NCBI RefSeq assembly: GCF_047654785.1
Contig: NZ_JASGKQ010000001.1
Location: 682,001-746,000, forward strand
Direction of reading: 5' to 3'
DNA length: 64,000 nucleotides
Origin: Pelomonas sp047654785
GTDB taxonomy: Bacteria; Pseudomonadota; Gammaproteobacteria; Burkholderiales; Burkholderiaceae_C
Translations under genes and position numbers: made by a program
Notes under the pieces: model-generated
What the model saw: the letters and a program-made list of their open reading frames with translations, nothing else
Databases searched by the model: none
Told to the model about the DNA's origin: nothing
In this document: piece by piece, positions 33,680-43,242 of the stretch
Layout of the letters: every line of letters starts with the position of its first letter
Position numbering within the stretch: the first letter of the stretch is position 1

Positions 33680-34504
33680 TCAGGCCTGCTTCTCGTCGAG
33701 CAGGGTCTGCGGCGCGCCGAACATGAAGCAGTCGACGAAGCTGAAGTACAGCGAGGCGTAGAACACCGTGGTCAGCAGCAGGCCCGTGCCCATCAGCACC
33801 ATGGGCGCCACCTGCGGCGCGCCCAGCAGGCCGAAGACCAGGCTGACCCCGCTGCCCACCGCCATCAGCAGCGCGCCCCACAGCAGCGCGTTCAGCGCGA
33901 ACGCGGCCTTGTTGCGCCACACCGCCAGCGTGCTGGAGAACAGCGCCTGCGCGACGCCCTGGCCGCCCCAGTGCACCAGCGCCGGGGCGTGCCAGTAGGG
34001 CACGGCCAGCAGCGCCAGCAGGCCCAGCCGCGTGGCCAGGCCCCAGAACAGGCGCGGGTCCAGCGCGGCCTGGGCGATGGCCTCGCTGTCGGCGTTGTCG
34101 GCCACGAGCTGCTGCAGGTCGCGCGTGCTGCCGCCGTCGGCCCAGTCGGACAGCAGGCCGATCAGCAGCACCGCGCCCGCGTAGCCGGCGCACAGCAGCA
34201 GCTGGCTGCGGCGCCGCTCGGGCGTGAGCTTCAGCGGCGCGAGGAAGACGGCGGCGGTCGGCGTCTTCTTCTGCAGCACCAGGTGGGTGGCCAGCATGAA
34301 GCCCAGCGACAGCAGCGGGATGGCGGCCATCGTCAGCGCCAGGCCGATGCCGGGCAGCATCATGGCGACGAAGCCGGCGAACAGGAACAGCCCGAACAGC
34401 CCGGCCAGCGCCAGCGGCTGGCGCTGGAACACCTTGAAGCCGTGGCGGATCCACAGCCGGCCGTTGCGGGCCGGCACGTCCTGGAGGTGGAGCTGCATGG
34501 TCAT
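33680..34504 (-). CDS. BPSS1780-family membrane protein
   Basis: 274 residues with about six membrane segments, starting after a short cytoplasmic N-terminus with WIRHGFKVFQRQPL. Proteins of this family are conserved in Burkholderiales beside thrB; no function is known. The start ATG overlaps the stop of thrB (ATGA), indicating translational coupling. Confidence 0.85.
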   Translation of the reverse strand: MTMQLHLQDVPARNGRLWIRHGFKVFQRQPLALAGLFGLFLFAGFVAMMLPGIGLALTMAAIPLLSLGFMLATHLVLQKKTPTAAVFLAPLKLTPERRRSQLLLCAGYAGAVLLIGLLSDWADGGSTRDLQQLVADNADSEAIAQAALDPRLFWGLATRLGLLALLAVPYWHAPALVHWGGQGVAQALFSSTLAVWRNKAAFALNALLWGALLMAVGSGVSLVFGLLGAPQVAPMVLMGTGLLLTTVFYASLYFSFVDCFMFGAPQTLLDEKQA

Positions 34505-35508
34505 GCGAGGTCTTCCTTCATCGCATGCCAGGGCCGGGCGACGCGCTCGCGCAGCACGCGCTCGAAGTGGCCGGGGTCGTGCGCCTTCAGCAGGCTGGCC
34601 TCGCGCGGCAGGTGCAGGTCGAACAGGCGCGACACCCAGAAGCGCAGCGCCGCCGCGCGCAGCAGCGCCGGCAGCAGCCGGTGCTCGACGCCGGACAGCG
34701 GCCGCACCCGCTCGTAGGCGGCCACGAACACGCGCGCGCGCTCCTCCGCGAGGCGGCCGGTGGCCAGGTCGATGCACCAGTCGTTCAGGCACACGGCCAA
34801 GTCGAACAGCCAAGTGTCGCAGCCGGCGAAGTAGAAGTCGAAGAAGCCGGTCAGCCGCTCGCGGCCCGGGCCCTCGCCGGGCTCGAACATCACGTTGTCG
34901 CGGAACAGGTCGGCGTGGATGGGGCCGGCGTACCGCGCGGCCAGTTCCGCGTAGCCGGGCGACGCGGCCAGTTGCTCCTGGTAGGCCAGCTCGCCCTCCA
35001 GCAGCTCGGCCTGCGCCGGCGCCAGCAAGGGCAGCAGCTGCGGCACGACCTCGCGCCACCAGGGCAGGCCGCGCAGGTTGGGCTGCTGCAGCGGGAAGTC
35101 GCGGCCGGCCAGGTGCATGCGCGCCAGCGTGGCGCCCACCTGATCGCAGTGGAAGGCGTCCGGCGCGAGCTGGTGGCCGCCGTGCAGCCGGTCGACGATG
35201 GCGGCCGGCTTGCCGGCCACCTCGAACAGGATCTCGCCCGCCGCGTCCGCGTGCGGCTCCGGCACCGGCACGCCGCGCCGGGCCAGGTGCTGCATCAGCC
35301 GCAGGTAGAACGGCAACTGCTCGGCCGTCAGCCGCTCGAACAGCGTCAGCACGTAGCGGTGCAGGTGGCCGCCCTGGGTGCAGTCGACGAAGTAGTTGGT
35401 GTTCTCGATGCCGGCGCCGATGCCGCGCAGCGACGCGAGCTCGCCCAGCTTCAGGTGGTTCAGCAGGGCTTGGGCCTGCGCGGGGCTGACTTCGGTGAAA
35501 ACGGCCAT
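34501..35508 (-). CDS. thrB: Homoserine kinase (aminoglycoside phosphotransferase type)
   Basis: A 335-residue kinase that phosphorylates homoserine in threonine synthesis. It is of the APH-fold ThrB type found in proteobacteria, not the GHMP type of E. coli. It starts MAVFTEVSPAQAQALL, has GIGAGIENTNYFV near residue 30, the catalytic loop HADLFRDNVMF and the metal site FDFYFAG. It lies between DUF2782 and BPSS1780 genes in a probable operon divergent from polA. Confidence 0.94.
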   Translation of the reverse strand: MAVFTEVSPAQAQALLNHLKLGELASLRGIGAGIENTNYFVDCTQGGHLHRYVLTLFERLTAEQLPFYLRLMQHLARRGVPVPEPHADAAGEILFEVAGKPAAIVDRLHGGHQLAPDAFHCDQVGATLARMHLAGRDFPLQQPNLRGLPWWREVVPQLLPLLAPAQAELLEGELAYQEQLAASPGYAELAARYAGPIHADLFRDNVMFEPGEGPGRERLTGFFDFYFAGCDTWLFDLAVCLNDWCIDLATGRLAEERARVFVAAYERVRPLSGVEHRLLPALLRAAALRFWVSRLFDLHLPREASLLKAHDPGHFERVLRERVARPWHAMKEDLA

Positions 35509-35540
35509 GGGTGCAGGCGGCGGCGCGGGGCCGCGCGCGG

Positions 35541-35834
35541 TCAGAAGTTGAGGACTCGCCAGACCCGCGAGCCCGAGCCGCTCTTGCTCAGGCCGTTGCC
35601 GGTGCCGCCGGCGGACTCGCGGCCCGCGTCGTTGACGACGATCTCGTAGTCCGGCGCCCGGGCGAGCTTGTTCCTGACCGTGACCTTCTTGGCCTCGCCG
35701 CGCACCTTCAGCTCCTCGATGCGGACCTGGTCGTCCTCCGCCACGGTGCGCTCGACCTTGGGTTCGGGCGGCGGCGCGGCGAGGGCACCGGTCGCGGTGG
35801 CGGCAAGCAGCAGGAGGGCGGCGGGGCGAAGCAT
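35541..35834 (-). CDS. DUF2782 exported protein
   Basis: 97 residues with a signal peptide (MLRPAALLLLAATATGALAA). The mature part has PEPKVERTVAEDDQVRIEEL, then YEIVVNDAGR and the conserved end SRVWRVLNF. The function is unknown; the gene is conserved between polA and thrB in betaproteobacteria. A huge antisense frame through polA continues upstream, but the signal peptide fixes the start at 35834. Confidence 0.87.
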   Translation of the reverse strand: MLRPAALLLLAATATGALAAPPPEPKVERTVAEDDQVRIEELKVRGEAKKVTVRNKLARAPDYEIVVNDAGRESAGGTGNGLSKSGSGSRVWRVLNF

Positions 35835-35888
35835 GATGCGGGCGATTCTAGGCGGCGCTCCCGCCGGCCTCCTGGACAATCCGGCGCC

Positions 35889-38630
<2,742 letters not shown>

Positions 38631-38721
38631 TCGTCCCGCCGCCGCCGTGCCGGTCGCGCCGGGCGGGATGGGCGGCCGCCCGGCAAGCGCGAGCCCCATT
38701 TCCCTGAAAAAGGGCAAAATA

Positions 38722-38733
38722 CGGAAATTACCG
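38722..38733. promoter_or_regulatory. Possible operator of the Phd/zeta-like module
   Basis: CGGAAATTACCG is a dyad with one mismatched pair, in an AT-rich stretch (CAAAATAC) 9 bp before the antitoxin start. Position fits autoregulation, but the dyad is short. Confidence 0.3.
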
Positions 38734-38742
38734 GAGAGCGCC

Positions 38743-39087
38743 ATGCCCGTCGTCCTCGATCAAGCCCTTGCCGACCCGCTGCCCAGCGTCTCGGCCACGC
38801 AGCTCGTGGCCAGCATGCAGAAGGTGGGCCGCACCGTGGATGCCCATGGCGCGGTGCTCATCACCAAGCATGACCAGCCGGCCTTCGTGCTGATGTCGGT
38901 GGAGCGCTACCGCGAGCTGCAGCGCGCCGCCGAGCCCGACCTGGGTGCCCTGGGCGGCGAGTTCGACGCGCTGCTGGCGCGCATGCAGCAGCAGGGCGGC
39001 GCGCTGGCCGGCGCCTTTGCGATGGCGCCCGAGGCCATCGGCGCGGCCGCCGTGAAAGCCGCCAAGCCCCGCCGCAAGGCCGCCTGA
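38743..39087 (+). CDS. Phd/YefM-family antitoxin
   Basis: 114 residues. The Phd fold is seen in VSATQLVASMQKVGRTVDAH and LITKHDQPAFVLMSVERYREL. The C-terminal tail is alanine- and lysine-rich (ending AAKPRRKAA). It precedes, by 3 bp, a zeta-like P-loop kinase, which is not the usual Doc, YoeB or PIN partner of Phd. ATG 38743 follows a GGAGAG ribosome site. Confidence 0.83.
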   Translation: MPVVLDQALADPLPSVSATQLVASMQKVGRTVDAHGAVLITKHDQPAFVLMSVERYRELQRAAEPDLGALGGEFDALLARMQQQGGALAGAFAMAPEAIGAAAVKAAKPRRKAA

Positions 39088-39090
39088 GCC

Positions 39091-39705
39091 TTGCCCATCT
39101 ACGTGCTGGCCGGCGTCAACGGCGCCGGCAAGAGCTCGCTGGGCGGCGCGGCCATCGCGGCCAGCGGCGCCGAGTTCTTCAACCCCGACCTGATCGCCGC
39201 GCGGCTGCGCGCGCAGCAGCCCGGCCTGTCCGCGAGCCAGGCCAACGGCCTCGCCTGGACGCTGGGCCGCCGCGGCCTGGAGCGCGCGCTGGCGGACGGC
39301 CTGACCTACGCCTTCGAAACCACGCTGGGCGGCCGCAGCGTCGCCCGGCTGCTGCTGGACGGCGCCCGCGCCGGGGCCGACGTCCACGTCTGGTACGCCG
39401 GCCTGGCCACGCCCGAGCTGCACCTGCGGCGCATCGCGGCGCGCGTGGCGGCCGGCGGGCACGACATCCCCGAGGCCAAGGTGCGCGAGCGCTTCGACGC
39501 CAGCCGCGCCAACCTCGTCAAGCTGATGCCGCACCTGGCCAGCCTGCGCGTCTACGACAACAGCTTCGAGGCCGACCCGCGCGCCGGCCGCCGGCCGCAG
39601 CCCGTGCTGCTGCTGCAGACCCAGGCCGGCCGCGTCACGGCCCATGCGCCGCTGCCCAGCGTGCCCGCCTGGGCCCGGCCGCTGCTGGCGGCGGCGCTGC
39701 GTTGA
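39091..39705 (+). CDS. Zeta-toxin-like P-loop kinase
   Basis: 204 residues. The Walker A is GVNGAGKSS (residues 8-16). Then come FFNPDLIA and FETTLGGRS, the pattern of zeta-toxin-like and related AAA-type kinases. Zeta toxins phosphorylate UDP-N-acetylglucosamine and so block wall synthesis; whether this one does is unknown. The TTG start follows the antitoxin stop by 3 bp, so translation is coupled. Confidence 0.78.
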   Translation: MPIYVLAGVNGAGKSSLGGAAIAASGAEFFNPDLIAARLRAQQPGLSASQANGLAWTLGRRGLERALADGLTYAFETTLGGRSVARLLLDGARAGADVHVWYAGLATPELHLRRIAARVAAGGHDIPEAKVRERFDASRANLVKLMPHLASLRVYDNSFEADPRAGRRPQPVLLLQTQAGRVTAHAPLPSVPAWARPLLAAALR

Positions 39706-39792
39706 GGCGGACCAGGGCGGACTCCGGCAAAACCCCGGCTGGCGCCCGGCATGCGCTGCCTATCATCGGAGCCCACAAGGGGGAGGCCGCTC

Positions 39793-40410
39793 ATGGACGT
39801 GCTGCTGGTTGCTGCGTTTCCGATGGTGCGCGCCGCGCTGACCGGGCTGGTCGAGCAGCATTTCGCCGGGGCCCGGGTGCAGGGCGTGGACACCGTGGCC
39901 GACGCGCGCGCGGCGCTGGACCGGGGCACGCCCCGCCTGGTGCTGCTGGACCTGCGCGTGGAGGGCGGCTTCGAGCTGCTGCAGCAGATCCACCGCGACT
40001 ACCTGCTGCTGCCCGCGGTGGTGATCTCGGGCAGCGACGACACCGAGGACGCGCTGCAGGCGCTGGGCGCTGGCGCGCTGGGCTACATCCCCGAGCGCAC
40101 CGACCTCGACACCACGGTGCAGGCGCTGCAGCTGGTGCTGGCGGGTGGCACCTACGTGCCGCCGCTGAAGCCGCTGCGCGACGAGCCGACACCGCCGCCG
40201 CCGTCCACGGGCTGGGAGCACCTGCCGCTGACGCCGCGCCAGCAGGCCGTGCTGGCGCTGCTCGTCCAGGGGCTGCCGAACAAGCTGATCGCCCGTGAAC
40301 TGGGCGTCAGCGTCGAGACGGTGAAGGACCACGTCGCCGCCGTGCTGCGCGCGCTGGGCGTCAGCTCCCGCACGCAGGCGGTGATTGCGGCGCAGAAATG
40401 GGGGAAGTGA
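39793..40410 (+). CDS. NarL/LuxR-type response regulator with degenerate receiver
   Basis: 205 residues: a receiver domain (1-120) and a LuxR helix-turn-helix (LTPRQQAVLALLVQGLPNKL, then SVETVKDHVAAVLRALGV). The phosphorylatable D53 (LLLDLRV) is present. However, the acidic pair that binds magnesium is replaced (VLLVAAFPMVR where DDHP is expected), and the conserved lysine after the GALGYI strand is missing. It may be phosphorylation-independent. No histidine kinase is adjacent. Confidence 0.88.
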   Translation: MDVLLVAAFPMVRAALTGLVEQHFAGARVQGVDTVADARAALDRGTPRLVLLDLRVEGGFELLQQIHRDYLLLPAVVISGSDDTEDALQALGAGALGYIPERTDLDTTVQALQLVLAGGTYVPPLKPLRDEPTPPPPSTGWEHLPLTPRQQAVLALLVQGLPNKLIARELGVSVETVKDHVAAVLRALGVSSRTQAVIAAQKWGK

Positions 40411-40464
40411 TGGGCTGCTTGCTGTGGGCTGGCGCTCCGCGCCTTGTGCGGGTTTGATAAATGT

Positions 40465-40484
40465 AGGAACATACCTTCATTCCT
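40465..40484. promoter_or_regulatory. Possible operator before the Phd/PIN module
   Basis: AGGAA and TTCCT arms are separated by 10 nt in an AT-rich patch, 22 bp before the GTG start. It could be the autoregulatory site; arms are short. Confidence 0.3.
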
Positions 40485-40505
40485 GAAAACGCAAGGAGCT
40501 GCCTC

Positions 40506-40758
40506 GTGACCGTGACGACGCTATCCAGCCGGGATCTCGAATCAGGACGTGACCCGTGCCAAGCGGGCTGCCCAGGGCGGCCCCGTATTCATCACCGATC
40601 GTGGCAAGCCGGCCCACGTGCTGTTGAGCATCGAGGAGTACCGGCGCCTCACCCGGCAAAGTCGCAGCATCGCGGATGCGCTGGCCATGCCCGGGGTGGC
40701 CGACATCGAGTTCGAGCCGCCGCGCCTGACGCCGGGACTGAGGCCGGCCGAGTTCTGA
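40506..40758 (+). pseudogene. Phd-family antitoxin with a one-base frameshift
   Basis: From GTG 40506, which has an AAGGAG ribosome site, the reading is TVTTLSSRDLE and then leaves the family pattern. Removing one base at about 40539 gives SRDLNQDVTRAKRAAQGGPV, which joins smoothly to the downstream frame ITDRGKPAHVLLSIEEYRRL and the stop at 40758. Alternatively a GTG at 40549 gives a 69-residue N-truncated protein. The partner toxin downstream is intact, so either some antitoxin is still made, or the base is a sequencing error. Confidence 0.75.
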
Positions 40759-40760
40759 AG

Positions 40761-41183
40761 ATGTACGTCCTCGACACCAACGTGGTGTCCGAGTTGCGGA
40801 AGATCCGCGCCGGCAAGGCCGACCCGGGCGTTGTCGCCTGGGCGGCCAGCGTCGATGCGGCCGACCTCTATGTGTCGGTCGTCACCGTCCAGGAGCTGGA
40901 GCTTGGCGTGCTGGCCATGGAGCGCAAGGACGCCGCCCAGGGCGCCATGCTGCGTGCCTGGCTGGAGCAGCAGGTGCTGCCCGAGTTCTCCCGGCGCACC
41001 TTGCCCGTCGATACCGCCGTGGCCCTGCGCTGTGCCCGGCTGCACGTTCCCGACAGGCGCGCCGAGCGCGATGCGCTGATCGCCGCGACGGCGCTGGTGC
41101 ATGGGATGACCGTGGTGACCCGCAATACGGCTGATTTCGAGCCCACCGAGGTGGCGCTGCTCAACCCGTGGCTGCGGGCGTGA
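40761..41183 (+). CDS. PIN-domain toxin, VapC/FitB type
   Basis: 140 residues. The PIN acidic residues lie in MYVLDTNVVSELRK, VTVQELELGV and RAERDALIAATALVHG, followed by TVVTRNTADF and the end LLNPW. Expected to be a magnesium-dependent ribonuclease. It starts 2 bp after its frameshifted antitoxin. The SELRK variant is common in the FitB/StbB group. Confidence 0.87.
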   Translation: MYVLDTNVVSELRKIRAGKADPGVVAWAASVDAADLYVSVVTVQELELGVLAMERKDAAQGAMLRAWLEQQVLPEFSRRTLPVDTAVALRCARLHVPDRRAERDALIAATALVHGMTVVTRNTADFEPTEVALLNPWLRA

Positions 41184-41198
41184 CGGCGCAACAATGAA

Positions 41199-41219
41199 AA
41201 GAGGGCCGAAGGCCCTCTT
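41199..41219 (-). terminator. Rho-independent terminator of pilA
   Basis: AAGAGGGCC and GGCCCTCTT form a perfect 9-bp stem with a 3-nt loop. Read on the minus strand it is followed by TTTTCATTGTTG, so it should end pilin transcription. On the plus strand it lies 15 bp after the PIN toxin gene and may serve both. Confidence 0.85.
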
Positions 41220-41238
41220 ACCGTGGAATCAGCGGTGA

Positions 41239-41730
41239 TCAGCTGCAGGTTGGGGCGGTCGTGGCCTTGTTGTTCTTGGTGATTGCATCGACGAGCGCCT
41301 TATTGGAGTTGGTGCCGGTTTCGGCGATGGTCGTGCCGGCATTCCAGACCACGGCGTTGCCGTCTGGGGTTGGCACCCAGCAGATTTTCTTGCCGTCAGC
41401 TTCGGCACCGATGCCGGAGGCCAGTACGGCTGTGATCACACCATCTGAGGTGGTGATCGAGGTCACCTCCTTCGTCACGCCGCCCGACGCGTTCCCAGGA
41501 ATGCCGTTGCTGCCGCCCGAGCAACCTGTGGCGGCTCCGCTTTCCTGAATGCACAGTACGACGGCCGTCTTGACAGAATCGGCCGCCGTCAGTGCGTTGC
41601 CGAGCTTGGCCTTCATCGTGTAGTTCTTGTACTGCGGAATGGCCACAGCCGCCAGGATGCCGATGATGGCCACGACGATCATCAGTTCGATCAGCGTGAA
41701 GCCTTGTTGGGCGCGTTGCTTGAGTTGCAT
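41239..41730 (-). CDS. pilA: Type IV pilin (PilA-like major pilin)
   Basis: 163 residues. The prepilin leader ends QRAQQG, cut by PilD before F11. The mature start FTLIELMIVVAIIGILAAVA includes the invariant glutamate (residue 15) and the hydrophobic assembly helix. Four cysteines (C60, C70, C117, C162) may form two disulfides, the last closing the C-terminal loop. Pili serve twitching, attachment and DNA uptake. A GGAG ribosome site and a sigma-54 promoter lie upstream. Base composition is lower in GC than the neighbours, usual for pilins. No other pil gene is adjacent. Confidence 0.93.
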   Translation of the reverse strand: MQLKQRAQQGFTLIELMIVVAIIGILAAVAIPQYKNYTMKAKLGNALTAADSVKTAVVLCIQESGAATGCSGGSNGIPGNASGGVTKEVTSITTSDGVITAVLASGIGAEADGKKICWVPTPDGNAVVWNAGTTIAETGTNSNKALVDAITKNNKATTAPTCS

Positions 41731-41770
41731 GTCAAAACTCCGGTGAGTGGTTGGGAGGCGCACCCCCTGA

Positions 41771-41788
41771 ACGCAGGGGGTATGCCAG
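41771..41788 (-). promoter_or_regulatory. pilA: Sigma-54 promoter of pilA
   Basis: On the minus strand the sequence CTGGCAT-ACCCC-CTGCGT matches the sigma-54 consensus TGGCAC-N5-TTGC with one mismatch in each half. The GG and GC dinucleotides are exactly 10 nt apart. It lies about 40 bp before the pilA start. pilA is sigma-54 dependent and PilR activated in other proteobacteria. Confidence 0.72.
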
Positions 41789-42004
41789 CACTTCCGGGCG
41801 GTTTTGACGGGGTTTGGCGCGGGGGAGGGCTGTGCCAAGGTCCGCAGGCGGCATCGGCCGGGCTGCGCTTGGCACGGGTGGCGCAGGGCGCGCCGTGCCA
41901 GCGATGGGGCTGCCGGGCGTTGATCGCGGCCTTCGGGCCGCAGGCGAAAGGCCCGATGCGTCCTGTCGGCGGCTACCTCGCGCGCCCTTGCTGGCATTCA
42001 AATA

Positions 42005-42018
42005 GGATGCAGGCATCC
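42005..42018. promoter_or_regulatory. Dyad before the FitA-like antitoxin
   Basis: GGATGC-AG-GCATCC is a perfect dyad with a 2-nt centre, 23 bp before the antitoxin start. FitA-type antitoxins bind such repeats with their ribbon-helix-helix domains. Confidence 0.4.
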
Positions 42019-42041
42019 GCATCACAGCAGGGATTTGAAAG

Positions 42042-42296
42042 ATGCCTTCAGTCACCGTCAGGAATGTGCCCGACGAGGTGCATCGCGCCATTCGCGTCAG
42101 GGCCGCCCAGCATGGCCGCAGCATCGAGGCGGAGATGCGCGACATCCTGGAGGCCGCCGTGAGGCCGCAGGGGCGGGTCAGGCTGGGGTCGCTGCTGTCC
42201 GAGATCGGCCGCGCGGGCCGTTTGACCGAGGAGGAGTTCGCCGTTTTCGAGCGTGTGCGTGACAAGGCGCCAGCCCGCGCGGCGAGTCTTGAATGA
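42042..42296 (+). CDS. FitA-like ribbon-helix-helix antitoxin
   Basis: 84 residues. The N-terminus PSVTVRNVPDEVHRAIRVRA followed by HGRSIEAEMRDILEAA is the FitA/VapB ribbon-helix-helix DNA-binding domain. The C-terminal part would bind the PIN toxin. Its stop overlaps the toxin start (ATGA). The toxin is frameshifted, so the antitoxin may now be an orphan repressor. Confidence 0.87.
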   Translation: MPSVTVRNVPDEVHRAIRVRAAQHGRSIEAEMRDILEAAVRPQGRVRLGSLLSEIGRAGRLTEEEFAVFERVRDKAPARAASLE

Positions 42297-42717
42297 TCCT
42301 GCTCGACACGAACGTCATTTCGGAGCCGTTGCGCCCCTCGCCCGAGGTCCGCGTTCGTGACTGGCTGGACGCGCAGCCGCTGGAAACGCTGTACCTGTCG
42401 GCCATGGCGGCTGCGGAGTTGCGGGCAGGGGTGGCGCTGATGCCTGCCGGCAGGCGCCGCGTCGCGCGCTGCATGAGCACCTGGAGAAGCGCGTGCTGCC
42501 GTTGTTCGTGGGGCGTGTGCTGCCGTTTGACATGGGCTGCACGAAGGCCTACGCCGAGCTGATGGCGAAGACGCGCCAGGCCGGCATCGGCATCGGGGCC
42601 GCCGACGCCTGCATCGCGGCGATTGCGCTGGCCAACGGATTCGCCGTCGCCACCCGCGACGAGGCCCCGTTCCGGGCGGCTGGCCTGGATGTCATCAACC
42701 CCTGGGTGGCTGGCTGA
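42293..42717 (+). pseudogene. FitB-like PIN toxin, frameshifted
   Basis: The first frame (42293 to about 42460) reads MILLDTNVISEPLRPSPEVR and AAELRAGVALMPAGRRR, normal for FitB. The second part continues one frame earlier with HEHLEKRVLPLFVGRVLPFD, GIGAADACIAAIALANGF and ends INPWVAG. The break is near 42455-42470 and is best explained by one missing base. Without correction the first frame ends at 42562 and lacks the third acidic residue, so the toxin is inactive. Confidence 0.8.
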
Positions 42718-42749
42718 CCCGCCGCCGCCGGACTGCCAGAATCCCCGGC

Positions 42750-43224
42750 ATGACGCCGCCGCCTACTCTCAGCCTCCAGACCGCCATCGCCTTGACCGGC
42801 CTCAGCCGCCGCACCCTGTGGCGGCGGCTCTCCGATGGCCTGCTGCAGCGCGCCGAGGCGTCCGGGGGGGGGGGGGGTACACACCCGGGTCACGCTCGCG
42901 TCGGTGAGGCCGTTGTTCGCGTTGGAGCTGGATGCCGGCACGCTGGGCCGCCTGCCCGCGGCCGATGCCGGTGACGCGGGCGCGCGCAACGACGTGGCGA
43001 TGTTCTTCCTCGACCGGCAGCGCCCGCTGCTGGCCTTGCCCTGGCTGACGTGGGCCGCCGCGCAGGACCACCCGGACGCGTTGCACTGGCTGGCCCGGCT
43101 GCACATCGACCGCCAGGTGCCCGATGCCTCGCTGGCGCGCGGGCTGATGTACCTGGCCCAGTCCGCCGCGCTGGGCCACGCCGTCTCGGCGGCGCAGGTG
43201 AATGCGCTGGCGGCGCGGCGCTGA
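42750..43224 (+). pseudogene. Hypothetical protein split at a run of 14 G; possibly phase-variable
   Basis: From ATG 42750 the first frame reads LSLQTAIALTGLSRRTLWRR, a helix-turn-helix-like N-terminus, then enters a poly-G tract at 42864-42877 and soon stops. Downstream the next frame is open to 43224. It contains RVTLASVRPLFALELDAG and a Sel1/TPR-like segment (DHPDALHWLARLHIDRQVPD). With 13 G in place of 14 the two parts join through a short glycine linker into one protein of about 157 residues. The gene is not recognised. It could be switched by slippage, or the run length could be a sequencing error. Confidence 0.6.
42864..42877 (+). repeat. Poly-G tract of 14
   Basis: Fourteen consecutive G inside a coding region. 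Long homopolymers like this mutate by slipped-strand mispairing and are also prone to miscounting in sequencing. Thirteen or sixteen G restore the frame; fourteen or fifteen break it. Confidence 0.95.
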
Positions 43225-43242
43225 GCGCGGGGGCCTGGCGGG

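Larger units (their letters stand above)
41731..42041. other. 311-bp spacer between pilA and the FitA-like gene
   Basis: No gene is supported here. The pilA-proximal part holds the sigma-54 promoter and a CCCCCTG-AACG-CAGGGGG hairpin (41763-41780) that overlaps it. The distal end holds the dyad before the FitA-like gene. The middle is GC-rich with nothing recognised. Confidence 0.6.
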
